From: Grammothele lineata
Taxonomy: Eukaryota > Basidiomycota > Agaricomycetes > Polyporales > Polyporaceae
Assembly: GCA_002150815.3 (NCBI GenBank)
Contig: NDFF03000398.1
Location: 434,001 to 498,000, forward strand
Reading direction: 5' to 3'
DNA length: 64,000 nucleotides
Notes under the pieces: generated by a model
The model's database searches: none
The model's input: only the letters and a program-made list of their open reading frames with translations
Told to the model about the DNA's origin: nothing
Shown: piece by piece, positions 24,498 to 36,331 of the stretch
How positions within the stretch are numbered: the first letter of the stretch is position 1
Layout of the letters: each line of letters begins with the position of its first letter
Translations under genes and position numbers: made by a program

Positions 24498-27201
24498 TCA
24501 CGGTGCCTGGGCACCCTGCGACTGCACCTGCGGTACTTCCAAGTTGGACTCGGGATCCACGGGGAGGGCCGCGTCCGAACTGACGTCGGACACTTGCTGC
24601 TGCCACATGCTGTAGTACAGCCCGCCCGCCCGCATGAGCTCCTCGTGCGTACCCTGCTCGGCAACCTGCCCGTCCTTGAGTACGAGGATGAGGTCTACGA
24701 TCGTGACGTAAGCATCATTGAACGCAGGGGGTGTCTGGAGAGGTACTCACCGGCCTCGACGACTGTACGTAGGCGGTGGGCGATGAAGATGCTCGTCCGT
24801 GCCTTGTCTTGTAGAAGCGTGTTGATATTGCGCATGAGCTCTGTCTCCGTGTGCGCGTCCAGTGCTGAGGTCTACAGGATACCGTTTAGTTAGTACAAAT
24901 CGAGGACTTTAGAGTAAGGGGAGTATACTCACCGCCTCGTCGAAGAATAGGATCGGTGGGTCCTTTAGGAGCACCCGCGCGACCGCCATGCGCTGCTTCT
25001 CACCCCCTGACAACATCAATCCCCGCTCGCCCACCTTCGTCGCGTACTTCTCCGGAAGGCGTGCGATCGCCTCGTGCACGTGTGCCTTCCGTGCGGCCTC
25101 GATAACCTCCTCATCACTCGCGTCCAGACGCCCATAACGGATGTTCTGAAGCACATCAGAGTGGAAGAGCGGGGTGTCCTGTGGGACGACCCCAATGGAG
25201 CCCCGGAGCGACGCGAGCTGCAGATCGCGCACGTCCTGGCCGTCGACGAGGATCCGGCCCGATGAGGGCTCGTAGAAGCGGAAGAGGAGGCGGAAGACGG
25301 TCGATTTGCCGCAGCCTGAGGGCCCGACGAGCGCGACTTTCTTCCCTGCCGGGATCGTGAAGGAGATATCGCGGAAGATAGGTCGGTCGGGGTGGTACCC
25401 GAAGCTGACGTGCTCGAACGTGATCGCGCCGCCACGGAGCGCGAGAGGCTTCGCGCCTGGCTTGTCCTGAGGCAGCGGTCAGAAGCGAAGACATGGAAGA
25501 TACGAAGGAATTACACTCGGAGGCTGGTTCTTGGATGTTAGGTTGAACAAGACTTCCATATCCAAAAGACTTTGGCGCATTTCACGGTAGATGGTGCCGA
25601 GGAAGTTGAGAGGGAGCGATAGTTGGAAGACCAGTTGATTCACCATGACGAGGTCGCCCACAGTCATTGTACCTATGAGGCCGACTTAGCGTCTGAAAGG
25701 ACTTTTCTGCATAGTAAACGGACCATTGATTACCCCTTGAGCAGCAAGAAACATCATTGCGGTGAGCGCGCTCGAAAAGATAACATTCTGTCCAGAGTTC
25801 AGGTATGCCAACGACGTTGCAATCTTGATGGAAGCCTTCTCATAAGCTGACAAGTGCTTGTCGTATTGTGCGATCTCAAACTTCTCGTTGTTGAAGTGCT
25901 ATGGTAGCGTTCAGCATCAGGATAGCCATCATATGCAGTGGGTTACCCACCTTGACGGCTTCGTAATTGATCAGCGAGTCCATAGCGACTGTTGCAGCTT
26001 TATTATCAGCGGAATTCGCTTCGCGTCGGAATCGCGTCCTGGTTCAGAATCAACACCAGAGTAATCACGTCAAGACCGCATATACCCACCTCCAGGCGGT
26101 CGTGCGCACCGTAAACCAGGTATATGCCGCCATCGTTACGACCGTTATGGCTGCGAAGTTCCACCCAAATTGATATGACTGACTTTCAGTTAGCAAAGAA
26201 CAGCGTGGACGCAACATAACACATACCAGGATACCGCATACAAGAGATATCTCTAACGCGGTGGGCACGAGACGGAAGATGATGGATTGGAGGATGAAGG
26301 TTATGCCTCTAGTGGAACAGAATTAACACAGAATAGGGCACGCACTGAATGTTACACTCACTTTGTACCCCTATCAATCGCACGTGTGAGCCCGCCCGTC
26401 TGACGCGCCAGGTGGAACTTGAGGTCGAGGTTGAGCAGATGTTCAAACGTCTCGCGAGCAACCTTGCGGACCGCGCGCTGGCCGACGCTCGCAAACGTTG
26501 CGTTCAGTAGCTCACCGAACAGCGTCGCTCCGATACGCGCAGCGCCATCTTCCCCAGACGAAATCAACACGGACACATGAAAGTAAGCGAGTAACGGTGG
26601 AACTTACATCCGAGAACGAGAGACCCCACAACAACCCAGACTGTGGAGCCAGCAGTGATATCGAGGTTGAGGGTATCAATGACTTGCTTGAAGATCAGTG
26701 GTACCTGCACGTTTAGGACCTACATCGCAACGTATGTTTCATTCACTGTCGTCTCCGAACGGAAATGTGAGCACATACCTTGCCTCCGACGAGGAGCCCG
26801 AACCCTAGCACAACGCGCGCGCGCGTCTTGTAGTCATCCTTCGGCCATAGGTTTCCAACCAGTTTCCTGATGATTGACCAATCCCTCCTGCGCTGCTCCG
26901 CCAGAGATATGTGGACCGCCTCTCCGCCCAGGTCCTGCTTGGGTGATGCTTGGGCTGAACTTGGTTGCGGAGCCTGCGGCGGAGTCCCGGTTGTAGACCC
27001 TTGCTGCTTCGCAAGGTGCTGGTATCTTCGCGCTTGAGTTACGTGGACATCTGCAGGTGCAGCGCGTAATCGTGGTGAAGCATGACGAGACGAAGAAAGC
27101 CGCGGGAATGATGCAGCGGAGAGTGGACGACCAAAGGAGGAGTGAAGCACAAGTTTGAAGGACGGGTTCGCTAAGCACTGGCGGCACACAGTGAAGGCCA
27201 T
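24498..27201 (-). CDS. ATM1: Mitochondrial ABC half-transporter ATM1
   Basis: Inner-membrane exporter of a glutathione- or persulfide-linked sulfur compound from mitochondria, needed for cytosolic iron-sulfur protein assembly and iron sensing. It is in about nine or ten exons. The N-terminus ([16 protein letters not shown]...) is Arg/Ser-rich without acids, a matrix presequence. The membrane domain has family-typical stretches: [54 protein letters not shown] and [15 protein letters not shown]. The nucleotide-binding domain carries Walker [11 protein letters not shown]-loop VPQDTPLF, signature [10 protein letters not shown], Walker B ILFFDEATSALD (split by an intron after DEA) and the switch histidine in IAHRL. 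The stop is a TGA at 24498-24500. Length and all catalytic motifs are normal. Divergent to the HET gene at 27824. Confidence 0.93.
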
Positions 27202-27823
27202 CTAGGATACCCGTATACGTGTGCGGTTGGGCATATGGGAGAGGGGAAGGGGAGGGGAACTTAACGGACTGTCGGTGCGGACCGCGAGCGATGGCGTTTC
27301 GGTCGCGGCGCCATGCAAGCACGCGCTCGCGTGACGGCCGACCAAGTCATCTTATCAGATAAGATCGGCTTTACACCGACGCGCCGGCCGATGATGGCGA
27401 CGAAAAATCGCCACCATGACCATGATCATGTCATACCGAACATTTAGTATCACCTCATGTTCAAGTCTTTGCGTTATTCGACGATGACTCAAGTTAATCC
27501 TTCGAGGCGATCATATCGATACGAACGTTCTTTGGTGTTGGATCAAGATGGCATTTGCCCCGGGCCCTCCAAGGGCCCTCACTAGTGCTTACCAACGGTA
27601 CGTCTACTGTCAAATACGCTACGTACGTCATGCCAGGTTTATGAGAACAATCGCAGCACAGGCATTCTCATATCTCCCTGTATCTCCGCATTGCGGTGTC
27701 TACAGTCAACCAGACGCCGGGACGCTTGGCACGCATCGTTCGGCACGCATTACGTTTCCCACTAATGAGTTCGAACATCACGCTGGGCTTGCTCTCAACC
27801 GTGGGACTAGGAATCTCTTTGCC
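27202..27823. other. Divergent promoter region, ATM1 and HET gene 2
   Basis: The 0.6 kb between two divergently transcribed genes. A short AT-rich box (27348-27372, TTATCAGATAAGATCGG) contains two GATA sites in opposite orientation, a possible GATA-factor site; fungal iron regulators are GATA factors, which would suit ATM1 but is speculative. An open frame from 27548 is in frame with the HET gene start. Confidence 0.4.
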
Positions 27824-29782
27824 ATGGCACTCGAACCTCTTTCTCCATTTTCCGTGGAAGAAACACTCATGGTACGTTTCAGTTCAAGTTGGTAATTGGT
27901 ATGCTTGAACCTCGTTCAATAGGCTTGCGAGGGAACGCCCAGTGTAGGAGAATCTGAACATAAACCAATACGGTTACTCGTCTCGACCGACAACGGAAAC
28001 TCTTACGAACTTATGCCTTACTCAGGTCAGAAATATGTAGCCATCAGCTACTGTTGGCCATCCGGATCCAACTCCTGGAAGGTTGGCACTAGCAACGACC
28101 CCAGTACTATCCGAACACCTTCTGGTCCAATCTCTTCCGCTCACTTCTCTCAATTCATCGCTCGAACCGTTCAGGCTTTCAGGCCTCTCGTGAAATCAGG
28201 GCTCGCTGTTTGGATTGACTACCACTGCATCAACCAAGAAGATCCTCAAGAGAAAGCCGAGCAAGTCGCTATACTCCAGCGTATCTATGCCCGAGCTGAC
28301 GCAACACTAGTCGTGCTCGAAGACGTCGCGCTCTCTCCAGAAGAGTTCTCCCTCCTCTCCCTTTCTCCATTTCGCTCCACGCCCGCCGCCGCGTCGGTCC
28401 TCCGCCGCGTCCTTAACGCCCGATGGTTTACGCGCGCGTGGTGCTCGCAAGAACTCGTCCTGAGCCGCGAGGCCATCCTCTTCATGCACAACAGCGCCGA
28501 CCCCAACGCTGCGCACATGCTCTTTTCCGACTCGTTCTGGCAGTGTCTCGACATCGCGCGCCATGCAGATCCCACGATCCCCGTGTTCAGCCAGCCACGT
28601 GGGCGCGTGCCCGACACGACCGTTACGAAGACTGCTGCGTGGGCGCTCGGGATTGTGCACCATCTCGGATGCAGCGACGAGTACGACAAAGTAGCACTCG
28701 TGCTCAACCTCATTCGCAACGTCTTCCTCTTTACACACCGTCCCAGCGCGTTTGCAAGTTTTGATGCGCCTCTCACGGAAGCTGGGAGAACGCACGTTCA
28801 GCTGAACGTTCTCAAGATGGTGAACGTCATGGCGCTCGCGCGCCGCGATTTCTCGATGCTTCTGCTCAACCACATTTCTAAAAATCCCCTCCGCGGACAG
28901 CCCGGTTTTAGGTGGGCGGGCGGGCCCCTTCGCGGAGACCGCTACTCTGAGCTATGGCACGCGAAGGACTACGACGTTACACGCGATCCAGACCTGGCTT
29001 TGAACTCCTCTGGCCTCCACGCGCGCGGCATCATGGCTCGAGTTGAGGAGGAACACGTCTGGCATATCTGCAAGGATAGTCACGACTTGTGCGTCTCCAT
29101 CGACGGCGACGTGCGCCGGGTAGACTTTCCTCATGCGGTCCACAAGAGGTGGAGCGAGACCAGCGCTCAGCTCCTCTGTGACGTCCTCTGTGCAGCAGGA
29201 GATGTAGCTGCGTCAGGGCTTCCCTCCATCGCAGACCACGCGCGCGTCGTACTTGCCTACCTTCTCTCACCCCCCGACTACGTTGAACAGCCAGCGCCCA
29301 TCCAAGAGGACCCTCTGCAGCTCGTACACAGCATCCTCGCCAGCGTCCCCGGGCGTCTCATGGACATAGCAAACGCTATCCAATTCATTCGACGCGACGG
29401 GCGCGCGCAGTTCAGTACCGTGAAGCTCGACGAGGGCAGTATCCTGCTCGTCAGCGGGAACGGACAGGACGCGGGCCTACGCGGGCGACTGCTCTTCCAG
29501 CCGTTCGTCATTCGCCCGTTAATGTTCTCCCCGCCTTTCGTGATGACCGCGAACTCTATGATTCTCATGGACGCTGACGCCCAACGAGCCCATCGATGCA
29601 CAGGCTGTGTTCGGGGTTTGGGCATGATCGCGGAGCCTGCCGCAGATGGCGGAACACCTATAGATGGGTGGCAGATATGCATTGCAGAAGGGTCAGAAGA
29701 TCAACGAGCGTCCCGGGGATGCGCTGCGATCCTAGCGTGTCTCCGGCGATGGCTGTTTCCGGATAAAAGAAGCATACGTTAG
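27824..29782 (+). CDS. HET-domain protein 2
   Basis: HET-domain protein of about 635 residues. I join a first exon 27824-27871 (MALEPLSPFSVEETLM) to 27923-29782 across a 51-bp intron (GTACGT...AATAG), because the frame upstream of the first ATG of the large exon reads like the lead-in of HET proteins (KPIRLLV...). HET hallmarks are YVAISYCWPSG, WIDYHCINQEDPQEKAEQV and RWFTRAWCSQELVLS. The rest has no known domain but continues uninterrupted, so the gene is probably intact. An open frame upstream to 27548 leaves the true start uncertain. HET domains act in non-self recognition and cell death in ascomycetes; the role in basidiomycetes is inferred. The gene is only 3.6 kb from the MLKL-like gene. 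Confidence 0.85.
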
Positions 29783-30407
29783 GACTCGTCAATTTTACAC
29801 TTGCCGGTGTAAGCTGTACGGGCCAATGAGGGTTTGCACCGTCCTGAGAGGGTGGTATACCTTTGTTAACCGTAACCCACAATGGTGTACGTACAGCCGT
29901 GACTAGCTACCGCAGCCCACTCGAAGTTCGGCTCCGATCTGCATTCAAATTTTTTTCGAGAGCCACATGTGCGCTATAGAGTTACATTGACGTTTCCCAG
30001 GCGTCTATCCCTCGACGGATGTAATGCTTGGGCAGATACAACATCTTTGACTTGGGCGTACCATCAGTACGTCGCGTTGGCTCAAGGCAGGTTAGACAAT
30101 GCATGCGGCCGTGGCACGCCAACCTTTGTATAGTCGATCTTCCGCGCTCAGGCTCTCGGACCATAGCAACTGCCACCGTGTTGTGATGCTTCTATCCGGA
30201 TCTATCCCAACGCTGTGAACAACTATGTGTGGTTCCGTATACTTCCCATCCGTAGACCGGGCCCTCGTCGAGGCAGTGACAGCAGCCGACTTCTGCCACC
30301 GGTTAAAAAGACAATGAGGTCGTTCTCCGTGCCGTTATTGACCGACCTCGCTCCATACCCATCCGAACACCTAGCAGCGCATTATTGTCTCTCTATTTGC
30401 GCCCGAT
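29783..30407. other. Intergenic before the membrane-protein gene
   Basis: No supported gene. It holds the HET 3' UTR and the promoter of the gene at 30408. Confidence 0.5.
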
Positions 30408-31799
30408 ATGCCCGCGATCTCACACCTCGTCCACCTCGCGTCCCGCTCGTCCGCTGACCTGCCCATCCTCGACCCACCTGTCAACCACTCCTCCTTCGCG
30501 CTCGACTCGCTCGGCGTCGCCGGTTTCTTTGGCGGCGACGCCGCCGTCGCAGGCATGGCGACCGTCCACCTGCACGCACACCGCCGCTGGCTCGGGTGGT
30601 ACAACGCCCCCGGCGCGTACGAGACCGCAAAACAGTACGGCCGCCTCGCGAACTCGCGCCTCTGGGACGGGCTCTTCCCCGGGCCCGCGCGCGACGCCGC
30701 CGCGCTCTTCGGGCTCGACGGCAAACCCGGTCCCGCCTTCCTCGCCGCGCGCTCCGGCTCGTCCTTGTCTCGCACCGGCCACCTCGCACACCTCCTCGCG
30801 CGGGGCGCCCGCGCGCTCCCCGCCCACGCGGCTGTCCCTGGACGCGCGACGACCCCCACGAGCGTAGTCGTCGTCGACCTCCCCCGCACTCCCCCAGCTA
30901 CGCTCGCGCCCGCGCCCGTACGGAATCACTCGTGGCTGGTCGCGCTCCTGCCAATCGCCGCGAGCGCCGCGGCAGCGGTGATGTGTGCGCTCGCTGCGGA
31001 CTGGTGGTGCTTCGCGAGCATCGTCTTGGGTATGCTCGCCGGGGGCGTCGCGTGCGCCGTTATGGGAGGCGGAGAGCTCACCTTCCAACACCACACGCCC
31101 GCGCGCGGCGCTCCCCCAGGGGACGGATTGCTTCTCGACGAGGACGGCCCAGCGGGTGGGGTGGTCGTCCTGCGCGGAGAGGAGGGCGCGGTGAGCGCGC
31201 TCACGCGGGGGCGGTTCCGGCTGGAATACGCAGGCGCGCCGGGATACAATGCGATCGGGTGGTGCTCGGTGCTGCTGACAACGCAGTTCCTGGGGCAGCT
31301 GTTGCTGATCCCGCAGGGAACGCTCTTCGGGCAGATCATGTTCGTGGCGTCGATCGGGGCGTCGTGGGCATACAACGCTTTCCTGTCTTCGCTCGACAAG
31401 GAAGACGTGCAGACGGAGATGCTCTTCGAGGACGTGCTCGCTCTTGCACGCGGGGGCGTCCGCAAGTTCACGCTCAGCTCGCGCACGGCGATGGTCGTCT
31501 TTGCATGCTTGTCACTCCAACCAGAGGCGCCGATCCTCAACCCTCTCAAACTCTTGAACGAGCTCATCCCCAATGACACTCCCGTCTGGGTGCGGTGGAA
31601 GGAGGCCGTCACAAAGAAGTTGTCCGCGAAGGAAAGCATGGCATTCTCAGAAAAGGACTGGCGATTGCCTTCGCTGTCGCAAGAGGAACAGGACCTGCTG
31701 CAGCTGTTGTTCGAGGACGCGGAAGAGGCGTATCGCGGTTGGCTTACGCAGTTCGATAGGAGTTCTCGGTCAGTTTCAAAAGCACGCGCAACACCATGA
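30408..31799 (+). CDS. Conserved fungal multi-pass membrane protein, unknown function
   Basis: An intronless gene of 463 codons, unusual in this intron-rich region. The product has a soluble N-terminal part with ordered small-residue and aromatic segments (residues 1-170), then four probable membrane helices at about 176-196, 201-220, 284-301 and 307-326, with a loop of about 60 residues between the second and third, and a C-terminal soluble part rich in charged residues (SLSQEEQDLLQLLFEDAEEA). No catalytic motif or known family signature is recognisable. The overall plan (N-terminal domain, two pairs of helices, cytosolic tail) looks like hypothetical proteins commonly seen in Agaricomycetes. 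The GC-rich codon use produces long spurious frames on both strands over this gene. Confidence 0.8.
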   Translation: MPAISHLVHLASRSSADLPILDPPVNHSSFALDSLGVAGFFGGDAAVAGMATVHLHAHRRWLGWYNAPGAYETAKQYGRLANSRLWDGLFPGPARDAAALFGLDGKPGPAFLAARSGSSLSRTGHLAHLLARGARALPAHAAVPGRATTPTSVVVVDLPRTPPATLAPAPVRNHSWLVALLPIAASAAAAVMCALAADWWCFASIVLGMLAGGVACAVMGGGELTFQHHTPARGAPPGDGLLLDEDGPAGGVVVLRGEEGAVSALTRGRFRLEYAGAPGYNAIGWCSVLLTTQFLGQLLLIPQGTLFGQIMFVASIGASWAYNAFLSSLDKEDVQTEMLFEDVLALARGGVRKFTLSSRTAMVVFACLSLQPEAPILNPLKLLNELIPNDTPVWVRWKEAVTKKLSAKESMAFSEKDWRLPSLSQEEQDLLQLLFEDAEEAYRGWLTQFDRSSRSVSKARATP

Positions 31800-31943
31800 A
31801 AGCGCTTCATAAACGCACGGCTAAGGATAGAGGATTTCAGCTTGATTCGTACATCACGTTTTCTTAACGAACTTATCACGTATAGATTTCTTGTTGTACA
31901 TACACACCATCTAATGCTTCTACCACATGATTTCACGTATTGT

Positions 31944-34029
31944 TCAAACATCGAGCTTCAGCACTAGATACAACCAAACCGTCAGCACAAGCCCAACCGG
32001 CACTGACTTAACACTCACCAAATGCCCCCGCACTCGGCTTCGTCGCGAAAATCGCCTCCCGAAGCTGCGCCTCCGACAAGCCCTTATACGGCTCGTACTC
32101 CGCCTTCACCTTCTCGATAAACTCCTCTACCTTATCCTCCGCAACGAGCGAGACCGTGCACCCGCCCCACCCAGCCCCAGTCACACGGCTCCCGTACGCG
32201 CCTGCACGCTTCGCGATACGGACGAGCGTGTCGACTTCCGGGCACGAGCAGTCGTAGAGCGTCGCGCAGCTCTCGTGCGAGGAGTCCATGAGCGCGCCGA
32301 GCGCCGCGAGCGTGTCCTCGGGCACGGACTCGGCTTGGGCGCGCAGGCAGACGTCGCGGAACGCGATCACGCGCAGGGCCTCGGTGAAGACGTGTCTCGC
32401 GCGCTTGTAGAGCTGGAAGTATTCCGCCTCGACTGTCTCGTATGTCAGTGGGGAGCGCAGGGACGAAAACAAGCGGAAGCGGGACACACCTTCGACCCAG
32501 GAGAGGTACACTTCGTTGAACTGTTCGGCGGTGAGCTCGCTCCACTCGATCATCTCCTGCATCGTCACACCCTCCTCGCCGGCATTGCGGCCTTCCCGCG
32601 GTGGGCGCAACTTCTCCACCTCGGGCAGGAAGCGCTCAATACCCGCCTTGAGGTTTTCTGTGTCAAGCGTAGATTCGGGTACCCCAAGCCAGCGCGAGAG
32701 GACGATACGGAACGTTGGGCGCTCCACCGCAGAGAGTGAAATTCCGAGACGGTTCGCTAGGACGCGGGCGCCAACAAGAGTCTCAACCACACGCAAGTTG
32801 TAGTGGTATTTCGCGCCTGGGAGGAGCATGACATAGGTACTAGGGGACAAACAAAGAGGATGCAGCACGCACTGACGGCTTTGTCGCTTACGACAAGGGA
32901 GTTTGCGCAAACGAAGACTGCCTTCGGGTTTGTGCGAGGGGTCGGAAGAGGAATGGGCTCGGCGGCGAGAGAGGGATAGAAGGTCACGTAGAGAGCAGAG
33001 TGAGGTGTGCAGATGACCGATGCGGCCTGATCAAGGCTACACAGGTATGTGAACTTATGCGGTGAGATGCGAGAAGACCCCTAGGACTCACCCGCCGCTA
33101 TTCACACCAACTAGCTTCTCGTTCTGCATCGCCATCTCCACGAGCTGTCCCTTAGATAGGCCTTCAAGCTTATTGTTGACAGTAAGGAATGCAAGCGTAG
33201 ATGCAACGCCCATGGCAGCACTGGGAAGAGCTTGAATGAGACTGATGACGGCATCAGGGCGAGACCAACCTCGAGGACAGGCCCGACCCAGCCGGGACCG
33301 AACCAGTAACAAGTAAATCGACGGGGACGGGGTGATCTTGCTGTCCACCGGAAATTGCAGCAGGAAAGAAGCGGTTCAAAACACCCTTGAGACATCACCT
33401 TGTGAATCCGGCCAGATACCTTGCATAACTACACATGAACTCACATAGTAACCAGCTTTCACGTAGCTCTCCCACCTCAACTCCCGCTTGTCGATATCCA
33501 GTTGCCACGGCTCGACATGTACGCTGGCCGCAGCATCTGCCTCTTCTGCTGCACTTGGCCCGGGAACTTTCAGCATTGGTGCAAAAGTCTGAGGCGGATA
33601 CTTGGGATCGAGGTTGTGTGCGTGTACGCTTCCTGTTCGAACGGGCTCCGATGGAGAGATGGAGGGACCGCAGGCGATAAGGATGTCGCGCTCAATAGCA
33701 GCCGGGAACGCGCCAAATAGGACATAGTCGATGTGTTCTCCAATGAGGCTGCGTATGCGCTCGAACTGAGAATCGGACGTGGCACATAGAATTGGTAGAC
33801 GGGACGAACTTGACTCTTCCAGGGGCGCGGGCAATGTATGTTGGCTTGTGGCCAAAACGTTTCTCGTACTCTTCTATAAGTCCAGTGAATCTTGTCCTGC
33901 AAAGGAGTGGTGTGAACTTGATTAAAACGTATGAGTCGACGATGCGTACACTTGGTCGGCGACTGACTTGAGGTCAGGAAGAGCCTGATCGAGGGACGTA
34001 AATACGGGGATGGGTAGCTGAGCGGCCAT
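31944..34029 (-). CDS. GAL1: Galactokinase
   Basis: GHMP-family kinase that phosphorylates galactose to galactose-1-phosphate, the first committed step of the Leloir pathway. The three GHMP motifs are present: GRVNLIGEHIDY (joined across an intron), GSGLSSSAAM (split by an intron) and GSRVTGAGWGGCTVSLV near the C-terminus. The start MAAQLPIPVF is supported by the following TRFTGLIEEYEKRFGHKPTY. SGGLDQAAS replaces the commoner SGGMDQAAS. Length is about 520 residues. Two ends are possible: reading through ends at TAA 32008-32010 (GAFGEC), while a donor at that point and an acceptor near 31965 give GAFVLKLDV ending at 31944; I prefer the second. It could act on related sugars, but motif identity favours galactose. 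Convergent with the membrane-protein gene. Confidence 0.92.
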
Positions 34030-34240
34030 GGAGGCAGGTCCCGGGGGAGGGAGATGAGGGAGGAAAGAGAGACGATGGAGAGCAGACGACCATCGATGGA
34101 GGCATTCGAGGCCGGTTGGAGCATGAGCGAGCACAAGTTCCTTCGCGGGTCCATCAGCCGGCGGGAGGTCATGTCGTCACCCACCCCGGCCCGCCCGGCC
34201 CCCGCGCAGTCAGGGACAGGGTGATCGCTAAAGCATCGGC

Positions 34241-34245
34241 AAAAA
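34241..34245 (-). terminator. Pol III terminator of tRNA-Leu
   Basis: A run of five A on the + strand (T5 in the transcript) begins four bases after the tRNA 3' end. Confidence 0.7.
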
Positions 34246-34248
34246 CCA

Positions 34249-34357
34249 TGACAAGAGTGGGATTTGAACCCACGCCTGGATACCCAGATGAGAAACCCGC
34301 TGAAGCAGGCAAGCTTTCGCTTGAGTCACACGCCTTGGACCGCTCGGCCATCTTGCC
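34249..34357 (-). tRNA. tRNA-Leu (CAA), intron-containing
   Basis: A class II tRNA: acceptor GGCAAGA pairs with TCTTGTC, the A-box region reads TGGCCGAGCGG, the variable arm is CTGG-GTAT-CCAG and the T-arm GTGGG-TTCAAAT-CCCAC, with discriminator A. The anticodon loop starts CT-CAA-G and is followed by an intron of about 26 nt that pairs with itself. The layout equals yeast tRNA-Leu(CAA), which also has an intron. One U-U mismatch is needed in the anticodon stem. Confidence 0.85.
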
Positions 34358-34929
34358 ATGTCTCAGGAGGTTAAAAATATATCTGGATCGTACTAGATGC
34401 TCAACGGGTAATGGAAGAACCGGTATGAAGTTCGATTTCGCAACTACCACAAGGCACTTCATCTTTAACCATCTTGATGAAACACTTACCTCACCTTCAT
34501 CCTGCCAGTTCAAACCAACGTGGAGGAATATCGCCTCCTCTAAGTATTCTTCTACTCGTCGACATCCGCCCATTAATCTCTCAATTTCTCCGCCAAGTCG
34601 CCGCCGCCGCCGTACCATCATCACCGCTAGTGTTAAGCTCGGGTAGATCATAGACAATGTCAAGGAAGAATTGTCCCAAGCTCGAGGAATCTGGTGAATG
34701 AGACATTCTAGATACTTCTTCATTTTAAACGACTGAGTCATCTCTACTGGCAGTGTGGGCACGACGCGGGGTTCCGCCTGAACGTCGAAGCCCGACCGGT
34801 CGATGCCATGGGAATCTGTACTCACAGTGCTAATCTGAGCTCCCTGCGGCAACATCTGGCTGCGTATATCTAGTGCAACGATCCTTCACCTATCTCCGAA
34901 GCCCCTCTCACCTCATCGTGCCGTACAGC
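34358..34929. other. Intergenic, tRNA-Leu to MDR paralogue 4
   Basis: No supported gene; tRNA 5' flank and MDR promoter. The open frames here overlap each other and the tRNA and are spurious. Confidence 0.5.
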
Positions 34930-36331
34930 ATGTCCTCTGGAAAGACACAGAAGGCCCTCCTTCTCCCCGCTCGCGCCGCTAAGTTCACACTGGGGGAGGT
35001 CCCGATACCCGCTCCAGGCCCTGGGGACGTTCTTGTGAAGATTGTGTCGGCTGCGCTCAACCCGATCGATTGGAAGATTGTCGACAGCGACCTCTTCTCG
35101 CCCATTATCAGCTCCTACCCGTACATTCCCGGTACAGACGGCGCCGGGATCGTCGAAGAGGTAGGCTCAGAGGTCACGACCCTGGCAAAGGGGGACAAGA
35201 TGTACGTACAGATCGCACCATTCTTCACGTCTTTGCCGCACCAAGCTATGGGATCCGGACGGGGGCGTCTCTTCAGAAGCAAGGTCGCCGTGTACTCATG
35301 ACCTCGCGCAGTGTCTTCCAAGGATGGTTCGTCAACCCATGGGCGACTTTCCAGGAGTTCTGCATTGTCCCCTCTATCTTCACGGCTAAGGTACGTGTGC
35401 TTTCATGTCTACTGGGCATCAAAGAACACAGGCCACATGATGGCACACGATACATTGACCAGCTTCCCAGATACCGGAGAACATCTCATTTGACCAGGCG
35501 GCGACCATTCCCCTCGGGTTGGCCACTGTTGTTCTTGCGATGTACGTCACGGACCCTAAGGCTGCAGGGAAGAGCCTGCTGCTGCCTCCGGTCTGGGAGC
35601 CCGAGGGTGCGACCATGTTCACGGGCAAGCCCGCATTCATCATCGGCGGAGGGTCCTCCGTCGGGCAGTACGGTGCGCATTATCCCTTCCTCTCTGAAAC
35701 TTCTCACAATGTCACTTGCTGATCTGTTGTGCCTCTCTAGCCATCCAGATCGCGAAACTGGCCGGCTTCTCTCCCATCATAGCCACTGCCTCCCTCCGCA
35801 ACACGCCCCTCCTCCAATCGCTCGGCGCGACGCACGTCGTCGACCGGAACCTCCCGCCCGCAGAGATCCTTGCCTCTCTCGCGACGCTCACGGAGGGAAA
35901 ACCGCTCGAATTCGTCTACGACGCTATTTCCCTCCCAGATACCCAGCCGCTCGCGTACGAGGCGCTCTCCCCTGGAGGCCGCCTGGTCATCACCTTACAC
36001 GACTGCATCCCTGCGGCGCTCAAGAAGGAGGATGACGGGAAAACGATCGCGCACGCTTTCGGTAACGTGAACGCCCCGCCGAACCGGGCGTGCGGCGAGG
36101 CCATGTTCGCGCAGCTCAGCGGCTGGCTCGCCAAGGGAGATATCATGGTGCGTGTGTTAATACAGGCGTCGATTGGTGGGTACAACAGGCTACTGAGAAT
36201 GTTTCCGGCAGCCAAACAAGGTAGAGGTGCTTCCTAGCGGTCTTGCAGGTATCCCTGATGGCCTCGCGCGCATGGAGGCCGATAAGGTCAGCGCTACGAA
36301 GCTCGTCGTACACGTTCAGGAAACGCCTTGA
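34930..36331 (+). CDS. ToxD-like MDR oxidoreductase (paralogue 4)
   Basis: Complete 359-residue MDR reductase in five inferred exons: 34930-35201, 35312-35390, 35471-35672, 35741-36147 and 36212-36331. The intron positions match the paralogues at 841-2177 and 9113-10427, but sequence divergence is larger; it groups by eye with the one at 59497-60788. Landmarks: TQKALLLP, PGPGDVLVKI, NPIDWKIVD, GTDGAGIVEEVG, KGDKI, NPWATFQEF and the GGGSSVGQY cofactor loop. ATG 34930 is chosen because an upstream in-frame ATG (34873) adds residues absent from paralogues. Predicted cytosolic NAD(P)H-dependent reductase; substrate unknown. It is more than 24 kb from the first cluster, so this is a dispersed copy. 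Confidence 0.9.

Noticed and set aside
30596..31576. A 326-codon + strand frame
   Set aside because: Out-of-frame shadow of the gene at 30408-31799; arginine-rich, typical of frame-shifted GC-rich DNA.
30926..31951. A 341-codon minus-strand frame over the membrane-protein gene
   Set aside because: It is antisense to a GC-rich intronless gene with better composition and membrane helices; the product is Ser/Arg-rich with no motif.
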